This document shows positions 1 through 11,546 of a stretch of 64,000 nt of DNA, piece after piece. The position numbers and the translations under genes are program-made. Numbering within the stretch: position 1 is the first letter of the stretch; every line of letters begins with the position of its first letter. The stretch is from Streptomyces sp. P9-A4 (lineage in GTDB: Bacteria; Actinomycetota; Actinomycetes; Streptomycetales; Streptomycetaceae): NCBI RefSeq assembly GCF_036634195.1, contig NZ_JAZIFY010000001.1, positions 6,644,501 to 6,708,500 of the forward strand. The letters run 5' to 3'. The notes under the pieces were generated by a model. The model saw only the letters and a list, made by a program, of their open reading frames with translations. It ran no database searches and was not told the origin of the DNA.

Positions 1-2718
<2,718 letters not shown>

Positions 2719-3221
2719 GTGTGCGCGCAAGTCTCCCCCAGGAGCTTGGGATGAGGTCGAATGGTCGGTTCCGGACCGGGGGCGCAAGAGCGCCCGTCGC
2801 CGGTCAGCGCAGTATGTGAGGCGCGGCGGAAGTGATCAACGACGGGACGCGCGTGGGGGATTGAGTGCCATGGATTCAGGCCATCCTGCGTCCGGCGAGT
2901 GCGATGGGGCGACGACGGCTCTGTGACCGGACCGTGACACCCGGACGATGCTTGTGCGACGGCGGCTGCCGCCCACCCCTCCGGATCGCAGACGCCGCAC
3001 GCCTTTCGAGGGTGCTCAGTCGCGCGGCCGGACGGCGTCCGGCCCATTGGCCGTATCCGGATGGGGAGGGAACCGCCCTCCGTTCGGGCGCGGGGGCGCA
3101 CTGCTCGACCGCAGTCGTACGGGTCTCGGCGTGTGCGCCGGAACGGTCAGCGGTCCGGCGGGGACCCTGAGGGGGCTGCGGGGTGCGGGCGGGGTGTGCG
3201 AGGTTCTGGGGGTACGGGCTT
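2719..3221. other. Gene-free stretch upstream of the subtilase
   Basis: About 500 bases with no convincing coding sequence on either strand. It must hold the promoter of the leftward subtilase gene. I see no clear operator repeat or RNA gene. The open frames here have poor start context and no recognisable protein content. Confidence 0.5.
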
Positions 3222-3252
3222 GCCCGGCCGGTGGTGGTTCTTCCGGCCGGGC
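3222..3252 (-). terminator. Hairpin after the SHOCT remnant
   Basis: A perfect 10-bp inverted repeat (GCCCGGCCGG / CCGGCCGGGC) with an 11-nt loop. It begins 12 nt beyond the stop of the leftward SHOCT remnant, where the terminator of that transcription unit is expected. No T-tract, as is usual in Streptomyces. Confidence 0.5.
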
Positions 3253-3264
3253 CCGCCCGCTGGG

Positions 3265-3419
3265 TCAGGACGCGAGGACGCGTGCCTTCTCGGCCGCGAA
3301 CTCCTCCTCCGTCAGCGCCCCTTGGGCCTTGAGGTCGGCCGGCTCGCTCCCCCGGTGATAACGGCGGTACGGGCCGTCGTGCCGAGCGGGCCGGGCCCGG
3401 CGATGCGTCGACGGATCAT
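3265..3419 (-). pseudogene. SHOCT-domain small protein, internally deleted and frameshifted
   Basis: Two parts of a typical actinobacterial SHOCT protein can be read, but in different frames. The ATG at 3419 has a good GAGGAGTG ribosome site and opens the usual N-terminus (MIRRRIAGPGPLGTTARTAV). The SHOCT motif (DLKAQGALTEEEFAAEKARV) then appears in another frame and ends at a TGA at 3265. The long glutamine/alanine-rich middle that normally joins them is missing. The simplest reading is an internal deletion that also shifted the frame. SHOCT proteins have no defined biochemical role. I infer a dead gene, sitting 4 nt downstream of the equally decayed DUF6325-like remnant. Confidence 0.6.
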
Positions 3420-3423
3420 GGTG

Positions 3424-3650
3424 TCACTCCTCGTCCAGGGCGGTGATGGCGCGCACGACGTCCTCGTGCGGTACGCGTTCCAGGAGGGCCGGCCGGCCGG
3501 CTGAGCCCCGTGCAGCCGTGGCGAGGCGCGCGGCCCAGCCGTTCGTCGGTGACCGACTCGAACACGGCGGCGACCGCGGAGTCGGCGAGTTCGACGACGG
3601 AGACCGTGCCGCCTTTCCTCGTGGGCGAATCGCATCAAAGTGATCTTGTC
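3424..3650 (-). pseudogene. DUF6325-like protein remnant
   Basis: On the minus strand, pieces resembling the small DUF6325 proteins often encoded next to SHOCT genes can be read in successive frames: ITLMRFAHEERR, then GTVSVVELADSAVAAVFES, then LLERVPHEDVVRAITALDEE ending at a TGA at 3424. At least two frame changes are needed to join them, and the first half of the protein is absent. The stop lies just before the start of the SHOCT remnant, the usual operon order. The family call is from memory of the pattern and is tentative; the frame breaks are seen directly. Confidence 0.45.
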
Positions 3651-3878
3651 GGGCTTATGTGGGTCCGTGCGGCGAACGGGGGATATGGCCCGGCCCGGAT
3701 GCGAGACCCCGTCAGACCCCTTTCACTGGGGGGACGACGACGACCGTTCGACTTGCCGGGAGGGTGCGGTGCTGCTCGACCGGACTGTGCGGCGGAGACC
3801 CGCACGACCCACCGAAGGACCGGCGGCGGCCGGAGCGGGACCCGCCGCGCTCCCGGGCGGACGACCCGAAGGGGTGGC

Positions 3879-5207
3879 GTGAGCGAGGAGACGCGGGGGG
3901 AGACCGCGCCCACCGCGGAGGGCGTACGGGACCTCCTGCTCAGCCGCTCCTACCAGAAGCTGCTGCTGCTCTCCGTACTCCTCGGCGTGCCGATCGCCGT
4001 GGCCTGCTTCTTCTTCGTCGGCCTCCAGCACACCCTTCAGCACGCCGTCTGGGAGAGCCTTCCCCGGGCCCTGGGCCTCGACCGGGCGCCCTGGTGGTGG
4101 CCGATGCCCGCGCTCCTCCTCGCCGGTCTGATCCTCGCCCCGATCGTCACCCGGATGCGCGGTCACGGCGGGCACGTGCCCGTCAACGGCCTCGGCGGCC
4201 CGCCGGTCGGCCCCGCCGAACTGCCCGGCGCCGTCCTCGCCGCGCTCGCGACCCTGCCGCTCGGCGTCGTCCTCGGCCCGGAGGCGCCCCTGATGGCGGT
4301 CGGCAGCGGCCTGGCCCTCCTCGCCGTACGGGCCGCCCGTACCACCGTCGCCCCCCGGTCGTCCCTGGTCATCGGCACCGCGGGCTCGACCGCCGCCATC
4401 GCCACCATCCTCGGCGGCCCCCTCGTCGCCGCCGTCCTCGTCGTCGAGGCGGCGGGACTGGCCGGCGGGCAGCTCGTCCTGCTGCTCCTGCCATGTCTCG
4501 TCGCCAGCGGCGTCGGCGCGATCGTCTTCACCGGCTTCGGAGCGTGGACGGGGCTCTCCATCGGGGGTCTCGCGCTCCCCAGCCTGCCCCCCGACGTCAA
4601 CCCCGACGCCGGAGACTTCCTCTGGGGCCTGCCCCTCGCCGTGCTCGTCGCCGTCATCGTCGGAGCCGGCCACCGGCTCGGCCGGAGCACCGCCCGCTGG
4701 ACCGTCCGCAACACCGCCACGCGTACCGTGGCCTGCGCGTTCGCCGCCGGACTCTGCCTCACCGCCTACGCGGTGCTGACGGGCCGCTCACCCGAGGAAG
4801 CGGCCCTCTCCGGACAGGCGACCCTCGGCGAACTCGCCGCGCACCCGCACAGCTGGTCCGTCGCGGCCCTCGTCGCCCTCGTCGCGTGCAAAGGGCTGGC
4901 CTGGGGGATCAGCCTCGGCAGCCTGCGCGGCGGCCCCATCTTCCCCGCCCTCCTGATCGGGGCGGCCGCGGCCATGGCCTGTTCGGCACTGCCCGGATTC
5001 GGCGTCACGCCCGCGCTCGCGCTCGGCACCGCCGCCGCCGCGACCACGGTGTCCGGGCTCCCGCTGACGAGCGCGATCCTGGCCGTCCTGCTGCTCGGGG
5101 ACGACGCGTACAACCAGATGCCGCTCATCGTGCTCGCCACCGTCATCGCGCATCTGACCACGCAGTTCCTCCAGCGTCGCACCCACGATCAGCCCGCGGC
5201 GGACTGA
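3879..5207 (+). CDS. CLC-family chloride channel/antiporter
   Basis: A 442-aa integral membrane protein of the CLC voltage-gated chloride channel superfamily, moving anions (often in exchange for protons) across the cell membrane. Ten or more hydrophobic segments run from about residue 20 onward. The motif LGPEAPLMAVGSG stands where CLC proteins have GxEGP; its glutamate corresponds to the gating residue, although the following Gly-Pro is changed to Ala-Pro. LRGGPIFPALLIG matches the conserved GxFxP anion-binding motif. The GTG start at 3879 follows GAAGGGG with a suitable spacer; the open frame extends further upstream but without protein-like sequence. It is 21 nt upstream of the YihY-type gene and probably co-transcribed with it. 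Confidence 0.88.
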   Translation: MSEETRGETAPTAEGVRDLLLSRSYQKLLLLSVLLGVPIAVACFFFVGLQHTLQHAVWESLPRALGLDRAPWWWPMPALLLAGLILAPIVTRMRGHGGHVPVNGLGGPPVGPAELPGAVLAALATLPLGVVLGPEAPLMAVGSGLALLAVRAARTTVAPRSSLVIGTAGSTAAIATILGGPLVAAVLVVEAAGLAGGQLVLLLLPCLVASGVGAIVFTGFGAWTGLSIGGLALPSLPPDVNPDAGDFLWGLPLAVLVAVIVGAGHRLGRSTARWTVRNTATRTVACAFAAGLCLTAYAVLTGRSPEEAALSGQATLGELAAHPHSWSVAALVALVACKGLAWGISLGSLRGGPIFPALLIGAAAAMACSALPGFGVTPALALGTAAAATTVSGLPLTSAILAVLLLGDDAYNQMPLIVLATVIAHLTTQFLQRRTHDQPAAD

Positions 5208-5228
5208 ACCGGCCGGGGGAGCGGAGAC

Positions 5229-6122
5229 GTGAAGGCGTGGGCGGCCCGGATGCGGCAGGCGTGGGCGGGGGCCGAGCGCCGGTTCCCGGTCCTCACCGAA
5301 CTCGTCGGCAGACTGACCTCGGGCAATCTGCTGGACGGGGGCACCCGGCTGGCCGCGCAGGCGTTCCTGGCCGCCGTCCCACTGCTGTTCGCCGTGGCCG
5401 CGTTCGCGCCGCTCGGCGTACGCGATCAGCTCCTCTCCTCCCTGCGCGCCATGTTCGGACTGAGCGGGCCCTCGGACCAGGAACTGCGGCGCGTCCTGGA
5501 CAGTACGACCGACGGCACCCTGCGCGAGACCAGCGGGGCCGTGGGGCTGGTCCTGGCCCTGGTGTCGGCGACCAGCTTCAGCAGGGCCATGGCGAGGGTC
5601 TGCGAGCGGGCCTGGCAACTGCCCAAGGCGAAGACGCGGATCACGGCCTGGCGATGGCTGGTGTGGCTGCTCGCCCTCCTCATGGTGGTCCTCCTCCAGG
5701 GCCCGATCCGGGACGGCTTCGGAGCGGGAGCCTGGCTGGGGTTTCCCGTGTACTTCCTGGTCAGTACGGGGGTGTGGCTCTGGACGCAGCACCTGCTGCT
5801 CGCCAATCGGGTCGCCTGGCCGCCGCTCCTGCCCGGGGCCCTGCTCGCGGCGGGCGCCACCACCGCGCTCGGCCTGACGGCACCCCTCTACGTACCGAAC
5901 GCGATGAACAGGGCCCTGCAGGTGTACGGGGCGCTGGGGCTCGTGTTCACGCTGCTGTCCTGGCTCATCGTGGTGTGTGCCGCCCTCACGTTCGCGTTCA
6001 CGATCGGAGCCGTACTGGCGCGGGAGCCGACTCTGAGCCGCTATTTGGGGACGGGGACGGGGACGGGGACGGAGGCGGGGACGGGGACGGAGGCGGGTCC
6101 GGGTCCGGGGGCGGCGCCGTAG
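5229..6122 (+). CDS. YihY/BrkB-family membrane protein
   Basis: A 297-aa inner-membrane protein of the YihY/virulence factor BrkB family (once misnamed ribonuclease BN); its function is unsettled. The N-terminus carries the family's SGNLLDGGTRLAAQAFLAAVPLLFA segment in parts: a short amphipathic start, then about six membrane spans with the conserved AxxFSRAMxRVxExAW region near residue 120. The last 25 residues are a low-complexity Gly-Thr/Glu-Ala tail encoded by imperfect GGGGAC/GGAGGC hexamers (about 6049-6115), a likely site of length variation. Start is GTG at 5229. Paired with the CLC gene upstream; both end at a strong palindrome. Confidence 0.85.
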   Translation: MKAWAARMRQAWAGAERRFPVLTELVGRLTSGNLLDGGTRLAAQAFLAAVPLLFAVAAFAPLGVRDQLLSSLRAMFGLSGPSDQELRRVLDSTTDGTLRETSGAVGLVLALVSATSFSRAMARVCERAWQLPKAKTRITAWRWLVWLLALLMVVLLQGPIRDGFGAGAWLGFPVYFLVSTGVWLWTQHLLLANRVAWPPLLPGALLAAGATTALGLTAPLYVPNAMNRALQVYGALGLVFTLLSWLIVVCAALTFAFTIGAVLAREPTLSRYLGTGTGTGTEAGTGTEAGPGPGAAP

Positions 6123-6125
6123 TGG

Positions 6126-6155
6126 GGGTCCGTCGGGCAGCTGCCCGACGGACCC
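6126..6155. terminator. Bidirectional terminator palindrome
   Basis: A perfect 30-bp palindrome, GGGTCCGTCGGGCAG followed directly by its complement CTGCCCGACGGACCC. It sits between the convergent YihY-type gene (stop at 6122) and the ABC exporter gene (stop at 6170), so it can serve both strands. Confidence 0.8.
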
Positions 6156-6169
6156 GGGGTCCTCCCGTT

Positions 6170-8035
6170 TCAGCGCACGTCCGCGCCGGCCGGGGTGTCG
6201 TCCGTGGTGGTGTCGTCGAGGAAGCCGCCCGACTGGTGCTGCCACAGCTTCGCGTACGAGCCCTCGGCGTCGAGCAGCTCCTGATGCGTGCCCTGTTCGA
6301 CGATCCGGCCCCGGTCGAGGACGACCAGCCGGTCCATCGAGGCCACCGTGCTCAGCCGGTGGGCCACCACGAGCGCCGTCCGGCCGTCCATCAGCCGCCA
6401 CAGCGCGTCCTGTACGAGGATCTCGCTCTCGGAGTCCAGCGCGCTGGTCGCCTCGTCGAGCAGCAGGATCGGCGCGTCCCGCAGGATCGCCCGTGCGAGG
6501 GCGACCCGCTGGCGCTGCCCGCCGGACAGCATCACCCCGCGCTCGCCCACCATGGTGTCGAAGCCGTCGGGGAGCGCGTCGGCGAACTCGGTCACGTGGG
6601 CCGCCTCGGCCGCCCGGCGCACCTCGGCCTCGGTGGCGTCCGGCCGGGCGAACGCGATGTTCTCCCGCAGCGTCCGGTGGAACATCACCGGGTCCTGGGG
6701 TACGTAGGCGATCAGACCGCGCAGATCGGTCTGCCGCAGCTTGCTGATGTCCTGCCCGCCGATCAGGATGCGGCCGCCGTCGACGTCCGTCATCCGCAGC
6801 AACAGCCGGCTGAGGGTCGTCTTGCCGCCGCCCGACCGGCCGACGAGACCGATCCTGGCCCCGCTCGGCACGTCCAGGTCGAGGCCGTCGAAGAGCGGGT
6901 TCCCGCCGCCGTGCGCGAAGGTCACGCCCTCGAAGCGGACATCCGCCTCCTTGCCGAGGAGCGGTTCCGGCGGCACCGGGTCGAGCACGGTGGGCGGATC
7001 GATCAGCAGCTCGGTGAACTGTGCCGCCTCCGTCATCGAGCTTTCCAGACGCCGGTAGATCTGATTGAACTCGAACATGATCCGGGTGGCGTTGGCGTAA
7101 TAGGTGAAGGCCACGATGACCACTTCCACCCCGTGGTCGGCCGCGCCGAGGCCGAGGGCCAGGACGAGACCGAGCACATTGGTCAGCACCGACATCGGGG
7201 CGACCAGTGTGTCGATCCTCAGATTTCCGTAGTCCCACGAACGCAGGGTGAGGCGGCGTGATTCCGCGACCCGGGAGCGGTGCTCGGCGGCCTCCCGCTT
7301 CTCGGCGGCGAAGGCGCGCACCGTGTCCATGTTCATCAGGCTGTCGGCGACGTGCCCCGAGACCCGGGCGATGGCCTTCTCGCGCTGGGCCACCAGCCGC
7401 TGACGGCGGCGGATCAGGGGTGCCACCAGCACCCCCGTGAACGCGATCAGGGCGAGCAGCCCGGCCACGAGCAGCGGGTCGTACTGCCACAGCACCACCG
7501 ACGCGAACAGCAGCGGCACGAAGCTGCCCATGACGGAGAACGTCAGCGTGTCGACGACGTCCTCGAACCGGGAGGCGAAGCTCAGGACGCGCTTGGTCAG
7601 CGAGCCTGCGAAGTTGTCGTGGAAGAAGGCGGCGTCCTTGGCGAAGAGCTCGTCCATCCCGATCACGTACAGGTTCTCGATGCCGCGCGCGTCCAGACGG
7701 TTCAGGCAGTGCAGACCGACCCGCCACAGCGCCTCGGAGAGGAGCAGGACGCCGGCGAAGGCGAGGACGTACGGCAGCATCGGGCCGACCGCCGAGGAGG
7801 CGCCGCCTCCGGCGATCCGGCCGACGAGCTTGGCGACGATCAGCGGGGCGATGTAGTTGATGCCGATGTTGCCGAGCGCGGGCAGCAGCAGGGCCGGGGC
7901 GGTCAGCAGGCGGAGCCGGACCAGTTCCCGTCCGTAACAGCGGAGGGCAAGGGCAACCGATCCCTTGTTCGGCAACCCCTCGGGTTTTTCCGGTGGTTCA
8001 GATGATTCAGCTGATTCTGGTGATTCCATGCCCAA
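6170..8035 (-). CDS. ABC exporter, fused permease and ATPase
   Basis: A 621-aa half-transporter of the type I ABC exporter (MsbA/LmrA-like) class. Residues about 40-340 form a six-helix transmembrane domain; residues about 370-600 form the ATPase. Walker A (GRSGGGKTT), Q-loop (YVPQDPVMFH), signature (LSGGQRQR), Walker B (ILLLDEATSALD) and H-loop (VAHRLSTV) are all intact, so it should be active as a homodimer or with a partner. No partner gene is adjacent. The cargo cannot be told. Start is ATG at 8035; an in-frame ATG lies two codons later. It is divergent from the dehydrogenase operon at 8290. Confidence 0.9.
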   Translation of the reverse strand: MGMESPESAESSEPPEKPEGLPNKGSVALALRCYGRELVRLRLLTAPALLLPALGNIGINYIAPLIVAKLVGRIAGGGASSAVGPMLPYVLAFAGVLLLSEALWRVGLHCLNRLDARGIENLYVIGMDELFAKDAAFFHDNFAGSLTKRVLSFASRFEDVVDTLTFSVMGSFVPLLFASVVLWQYDPLLVAGLLALIAFTGVLVAPLIRRRQRLVAQREKAIARVSGHVADSLMNMDTVRAFAAEKREAAEHRSRVAESRRLTLRSWDYGNLRIDTLVAPMSVLTNVLGLVLALGLGAADHGVEVVIVAFTYYANATRIMFEFNQIYRRLESSMTEAAQFTELLIDPPTVLDPVPPEPLLGKEADVRFEGVTFAHGGGNPLFDGLDLDVPSGARIGLVGRSGGGKTTLSRLLLRMTDVDGGRILIGGQDISKLRQTDLRGLIAYVPQDPVMFHRTLRENIAFARPDATEAEVRRAAEAAHVTEFADALPDGFDTMVGERGVMLSGGQRQRVALARAILRDAPILLLDEATSALDSESEILVQDALWRLMDGRTALVVAHRLSTVASMDRLVVLDRGRIVEQGTHQELLDAEGSYAKLWQHQSGGFLDDTTTDDTPAGADVR

Positions 8036-8289
8036 CCCTGTGTTGTCGGACCGTCAGGTGAAGGACGGAGTCTCCCGCGAGCGGCGCCGCGCGGTCCAAG
8101 TGTTTTCGGGCGCGAAGGGCCGGGAACGCGGTCGTGCCCTGTCTCACCGGCGGGAAGTCGCCAAATGTGCCCGAACGGGTTTGCGGTTGGGGGCGCCACA
8201 CGTTCGGGTGGAGTGGCGGACCAACCGTGGTCGGCGTCCCCCGTCACCTGTTTCCATGGTCGTTCAGAGGCCGACGGGGGGAGGCTGAC

Positions 8290-8730
8290 GTGCCTGGACC
8301 GGTGCGACAGAGCGGTACGCAGGACGAGTTCGTGACGCTGTCCGTGGAGTTGACGGGCTTCGACACGAGGGAGTTATGGGCCACCGGGATGGTGGACGAC
8401 TACCGGGACGTCCTACGGACGCACGCGGGAGCCGAGAGATACGCGCGGCTCGTCGCGGCGGCGGCCGAGGGGGTGTTCGCCTGGGAGTGCCCGAGCGGTC
8501 GCGTCCCGCCCGACGTGGCAGAGCTCGCCGAAGCGCTCACCTGTCTCTGGTACACGGGTGTGTGGCCGGGGCTCGACGGCGAGGCCGCCTTCCTGGTCTC
8601 CGCGCGGGCGTACGCCGAAGGGCTTGTGTGGCGGACCTTCGGCGGGGCGGCGCCCGGCGCGGCGCCCCGGGGATTCGGGAGCTGGGCGGAGAAACCGGCC
8701 GAGGCCGCCGGGGCGGGGGTGCTCCGATGA
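8290..8730 (+). CDS. Small subunit of a membrane FAD-dependent dehydrogenase (FAD-SLDH-like)
   Basis: A 146-aa protein with the pattern of the sorbitol/sugar dehydrogenase small subunit family (PF12318-like): FVTLSVELTGFDTRELWATG at the start, a central helical part, then CLWYTGVW and GFGSWAEKP near the end. In known complexes this subunit accompanies the GMC flavoprotein and helps its export and stability. No twin-arginine signal is visible here, unlike many proteobacterial versions. GTG at 8290 follows a GGGGGGAGG ribosome site; the frame upstream looks non-coding. It overlaps the GMC gene by 4 bp (ATGA), implying translational coupling. The family call is from pattern recognition. Confidence 0.7.
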   Translation: MPGPVRQSGTQDEFVTLSVELTGFDTRELWATGMVDDYRDVLRTHAGAERYARLVAAAAEGVFAWECPSGRVPPDVAELAEALTCLWYTGVWPGLDGEAAFLVSARAYAEGLVWRTFGGAAPGAAPRGFGSWAEKPAEAAGAGVLR

Positions 8731-10580
8731 CACCAACCGGAGCGGTCCGCTCGCACTACGACGTGATCGTCGTCGGCGGCGGCTTCGCGGGCACTCTCGT
8801 GGCCCACCGCCTCGGCGCGGCCGGCCGGCGCGTGCTGGTCCTGGAGGCCGGGGCGAGCGCACCGGATGCCGAGCGGGGTCACACCGAGGCGGTGGAGACC
8901 TACCTCGCCGCGACGGCGAAGGTGCCGGGTTCGCCCTATGTGCCGCACCCCGCCGCCGCCTGGCCGGAGGTCACCGACCTCGGTGCCGGGGCGGGCGGCG
9001 ACGGCCATCTGATCCAGCGCGGCCCGCTGCCGTACTCCAGTACGTACATCAGGGTGAACGGCGGTACCGGGAACGTCTGGACGGGGCTGACACCCCGGAT
9101 GCACCCGGAGGACTTCCGCACCGACCTCTTCGGCTACGGCCGCGGCTGGCCCCTCGGCTACGGGGACCTGGAACCGTACTACCGGGCCGCGGAGCGGGAG
9201 ATCGGCGTGGCGGCGGACGTCGCCGAGCAGCGCGACCACGTGGGCCTGCCCTTCCCCGACGAGTACGTCTTCCCGATGCACGCGCTGCCGCCGAGCCACC
9301 TCGACACGGTGATGGCGGGCCGCCTCGACGGCCGGTCGGTGACGGACCCGGTGGCCGGGGAGCGTGTGGCGTTGCGGGTGGTGGGGACACCGCACGGCCG
9401 CAACGGCGTCGCGAACACCGCCTATGCGGGAGATGCGGACCCGGGTGGTGAGCACCGGCGCTGCGAAGGGCATGCCAGCTGCATCCCCGTCTGCCCCGCG
9501 CGGGCCAAGTACACCCCGCTGCGCACCCAGGCGCGCTGGGCTCCGTCGGTGACGCTCGTCGACCGTGCCGTCGCGAGCCGGGTGCTGGTCGACGGCGCCG
9601 GGCGCGCCACGGGCGTCGAGTACCTCTCGTACGCGCGGGGCACCACCCGCCACCGCGCGCACGCGGACGTCGTGGTGCTCGCCGCCCACGCCGTCGAGAA
9701 CGCCAGACTGCTGCTGCTCTCCGGCCTCGCCAACAGCAGCGGGCAGGTGGGCCGCAACCTGATGGACCATCCGGTGCTGCTGACCTGGGGGCTGATGCCC
9801 GAGCAGATCGGCCCGTACCGGGGTCCGGGCTCCACCTCGGGCCTTGAGGGGTTCCGCTTCGGTCCCTCCCGCGCACGGCACGCCCCGTTCCGCGTCGAGA
9901 TCGGGAACTGGGGGTGGGTGTGGGCGACGGGAGGCTCCGGCGCCGACGTGGCGGGTCTGGTGCGCGGCGGGGGCGCGGACGGTGGCCGGCTGTTCGGGAC
10001 GGCGCTGCGGGCCGCCCTGCGCGACCGCGTGGGGCGCCAGTTCGCCCTCCAGTTCGAGATCGAGCAGGAGGCGGACCCCGCCAACCGCGTGACCCTCGAT
10101 CCGGAGCGCCGCGACGCGCTGGGGCTGCCGCGCCCCGTCGTCGCGTACGACCTCTCCGACCACGTCAAGGAGGGTTTCGTGGCCGCCAAGGAGGTGTCCG
10201 ACCAGCTCTTCGCGCTGCTGGGCGCGGAGGACCACAGCGACCACACCCCGGACCCCGGCCGGCCCGGGACCTTCACCCATCGGGGCCGGTCGTACGCCTT
10301 CCGGGGCGCGGGCCACGCCGGAGGCACCCACCTCATGGGCGACAGCCCCGCCACCTCGGTCGTCGACCACTGGCAGCGCTGCTGGGACCATCCCGGGCTC
10401 TACGCGGTCGGCTGCGGCAGCATGCCCTCGCTCGCCACCTCCAACCCCACCCTGACCATGGCCGCCCTGGCCCTGCGCACCGCCGAACGCATCGAGACCG
10501 ACCTGACCGCGCGCCACGCGCCCGCCGTCCTGACGGACACCGTCCCGCCCGCCGCCGACCCCTCCGGAGCCGCCTCATGA
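8727..10580 (+). CDS. GMC-family FAD-dependent oxidoreductase
   Basis: A 617-aa flavoprotein that oxidises an alcohol or sugar with FAD. The dinucleotide-binding motif VIVVGGGFAGTLVAHRL is near residue 12, with the acidic ribose contact in LVLEAG. The GMC signature region RVNGGTGNVWTG and the active-site pair (His530 or His535 in HAGGTHLMG, Asn573 in SNPTLT) are present. A CEGHASCIPVCP motif (C-x5-C-x3-C) near residue 245 resembles the Cys cluster that carries a 3Fe-4S centre in bacterial FAD-glucose dehydrogenase; that role is inferred here. Start ATG at 8727 and the next gene's ATG at 10577 each overlap the neighbouring stop, so the three genes form a tight operon. Substrate unknown; no cytochrome c subunit is encoded nearby. 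Confidence 0.88.
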   Translation: MTPTGAVRSHYDVIVVGGGFAGTLVAHRLGAAGRRVLVLEAGASAPDAERGHTEAVETYLAATAKVPGSPYVPHPAAAWPEVTDLGAGAGGDGHLIQRGPLPYSSTYIRVNGGTGNVWTGLTPRMHPEDFRTDLFGYGRGWPLGYGDLEPYYRAAEREIGVAADVAEQRDHVGLPFPDEYVFPMHALPPSHLDTVMAGRLDGRSVTDPVAGERVALRVVGTPHGRNGVANTAYAGDADPGGEHRRCEGHASCIPVCPARAKYTPLRTQARWAPSVTLVDRAVASRVLVDGAGRATGVEYLSYARGTTRHRAHADVVVLAAHAVENARLLLLSGLANSSGQVGRNLMDHPVLLTWGLMPEQIGPYRGPGSTSGLEGFRFGPSRARHAPFRVEIGNWGWVWATGGSGADVAGLVRGGGADGGRLFGTALRAALRDRVGRQFALQFEIEQEADPANRVTLDPERRDALGLPRPVVAYDLSDHVKEGFVAAKEVSDQLFALLGAEDHSDHTPDPGRPGTFTHRGRSYAFRGAGHAGGTHLMGDSPATSVVDHWQRCWDHPGLYAVGCGSMPSLATSNPTLTMAALALRTAERIETDLTARHAPAVLTDTVPPAADPSGAAS

Positions 10581-11446
10581 GCCCGCTTCCCCTGCCGCCC
10601 GTGGCAGCGCCGTACCAACTTCCCTTCCACTACGGCGCCCTGCACAACATCGGCCTGGACTTCCTCGTCGACCCCGAACCGGCCCGCGAGCTCCTGGCCA
10701 AACACCATCCCGCCCTGAGCGCTGCCGACTTCGGCGGCCGGGCCCTGCTCTCGGTCAACTTCCAGCTGTACTTCGCCCAGTACAGGTCCGGTGCCGGCGT
10801 CACCCAGGAGGTCGAGGTCAACATCGTCGCCTTCCCGGCCGCCGCCGCCGAGCGGCTGCCCGAGGTGTCCTACCCCGAGTACGCCCAGGGCCACGACCAG
10901 ACCAAGCTGCTCGGCATCGCCCGCATCCACGTGCTGTGCGACAACCCGCTCGCCATCGACGCCGGCCGCCGTCTCTACGCCGAACCCAAGTACCCCGCCT
11001 GGTTCGAGGCGACGATGCCGTCCCTCAACGGCCCCGAGGGCGAGGACTGGCAGGTGACCTGCCGGAGCGCCGAACTCACCCCGCAGGGCGAACTCCGGCG
11101 CGGCACCACCGCGCTGTTCTCCCTCGAAGCCGACCTCACGTCCCTCCGGGGCAGGGCCGTGAACAACACACCCATCACGGGATACGGCACCGACGAGGAA
11201 GGGCGGGCACTGGCCGGTCCCATGAACGTCCACGGCCCCTACACCTGGCACTCCCTCGCAGACGGAGCGTCCGACGGAGCACCCGACCGAGCCTCCGAGC
11301 GCGCCCGGCTGACCGTTCTCGACCCCGGTGCCGACGTCGGCCGGGACCTGGAGCGGCTGCTCGGCGGCGCCCCGGCCGCAGGTGCGTGGAGCTATCAGTC
11401 GCCGCCCGTCGCGGCGCACAACCGGCCGTACTATCTGGGCGGCTGA
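10577..11446 (+). CDS. Unknown protein, possibly acetoacetate-decarboxylase-like fold
   Basis: A 289-aa soluble protein translationally coupled (ATGA) to the GMC oxidoreductase gene. The central part (FQLYFAQYRSGAGVTQEVEV to LYAEPKYPAWFEATM) recalls acetoacetate decarboxylase-superfamily proteins, with a lysine in AEPKYP where that family has a lysine-containing motif. I do not see enough to claim catalysis. No signal peptide or membrane span. Its tight linkage suggests it acts on the product of the dehydrogenase or helps its assembly. The coding sequence is secure; the fold assignment is a guess. Confidence 0.75.
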   Translation: MSPLPLPPVAAPYQLPFHYGALHNIGLDFLVDPEPARELLAKHHPALSAADFGGRALLSVNFQLYFAQYRSGAGVTQEVEVNIVAFPAAAAERLPEVSYPEYAQGHDQTKLLGIARIHVLCDNPLAIDAGRRLYAEPKYPAWFEATMPSLNGPEGEDWQVTCRSAELTPQGELRRGTTALFSLEADLTSLRGRAVNNTPITGYGTDEEGRALAGPMNVHGPYTWHSLADGASDGAPDRASERARLTVLDPGADVGRDLERLLGGAPAAGAWSYQSPPVAAHNRPYYLGG

Positions 11447-11546
11447 CGGACCGTGTGGCGTGTCACGGCCTCCTTCGGCGTTCGGGTGCGGCATGTTCTC
11501 CTCGGCGGGGGACATCCGATGAGGCCGGTACGTGCGGAGGTTTCCC

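Noticed and set aside
3659..7261. A 1200-codon rightward frame across the CLC, YihY and ABC genes
   Set aside because: An out-of-frame or antisense shadow of three well-recognised genes; the product is arginine/proline-rich and domain-free.
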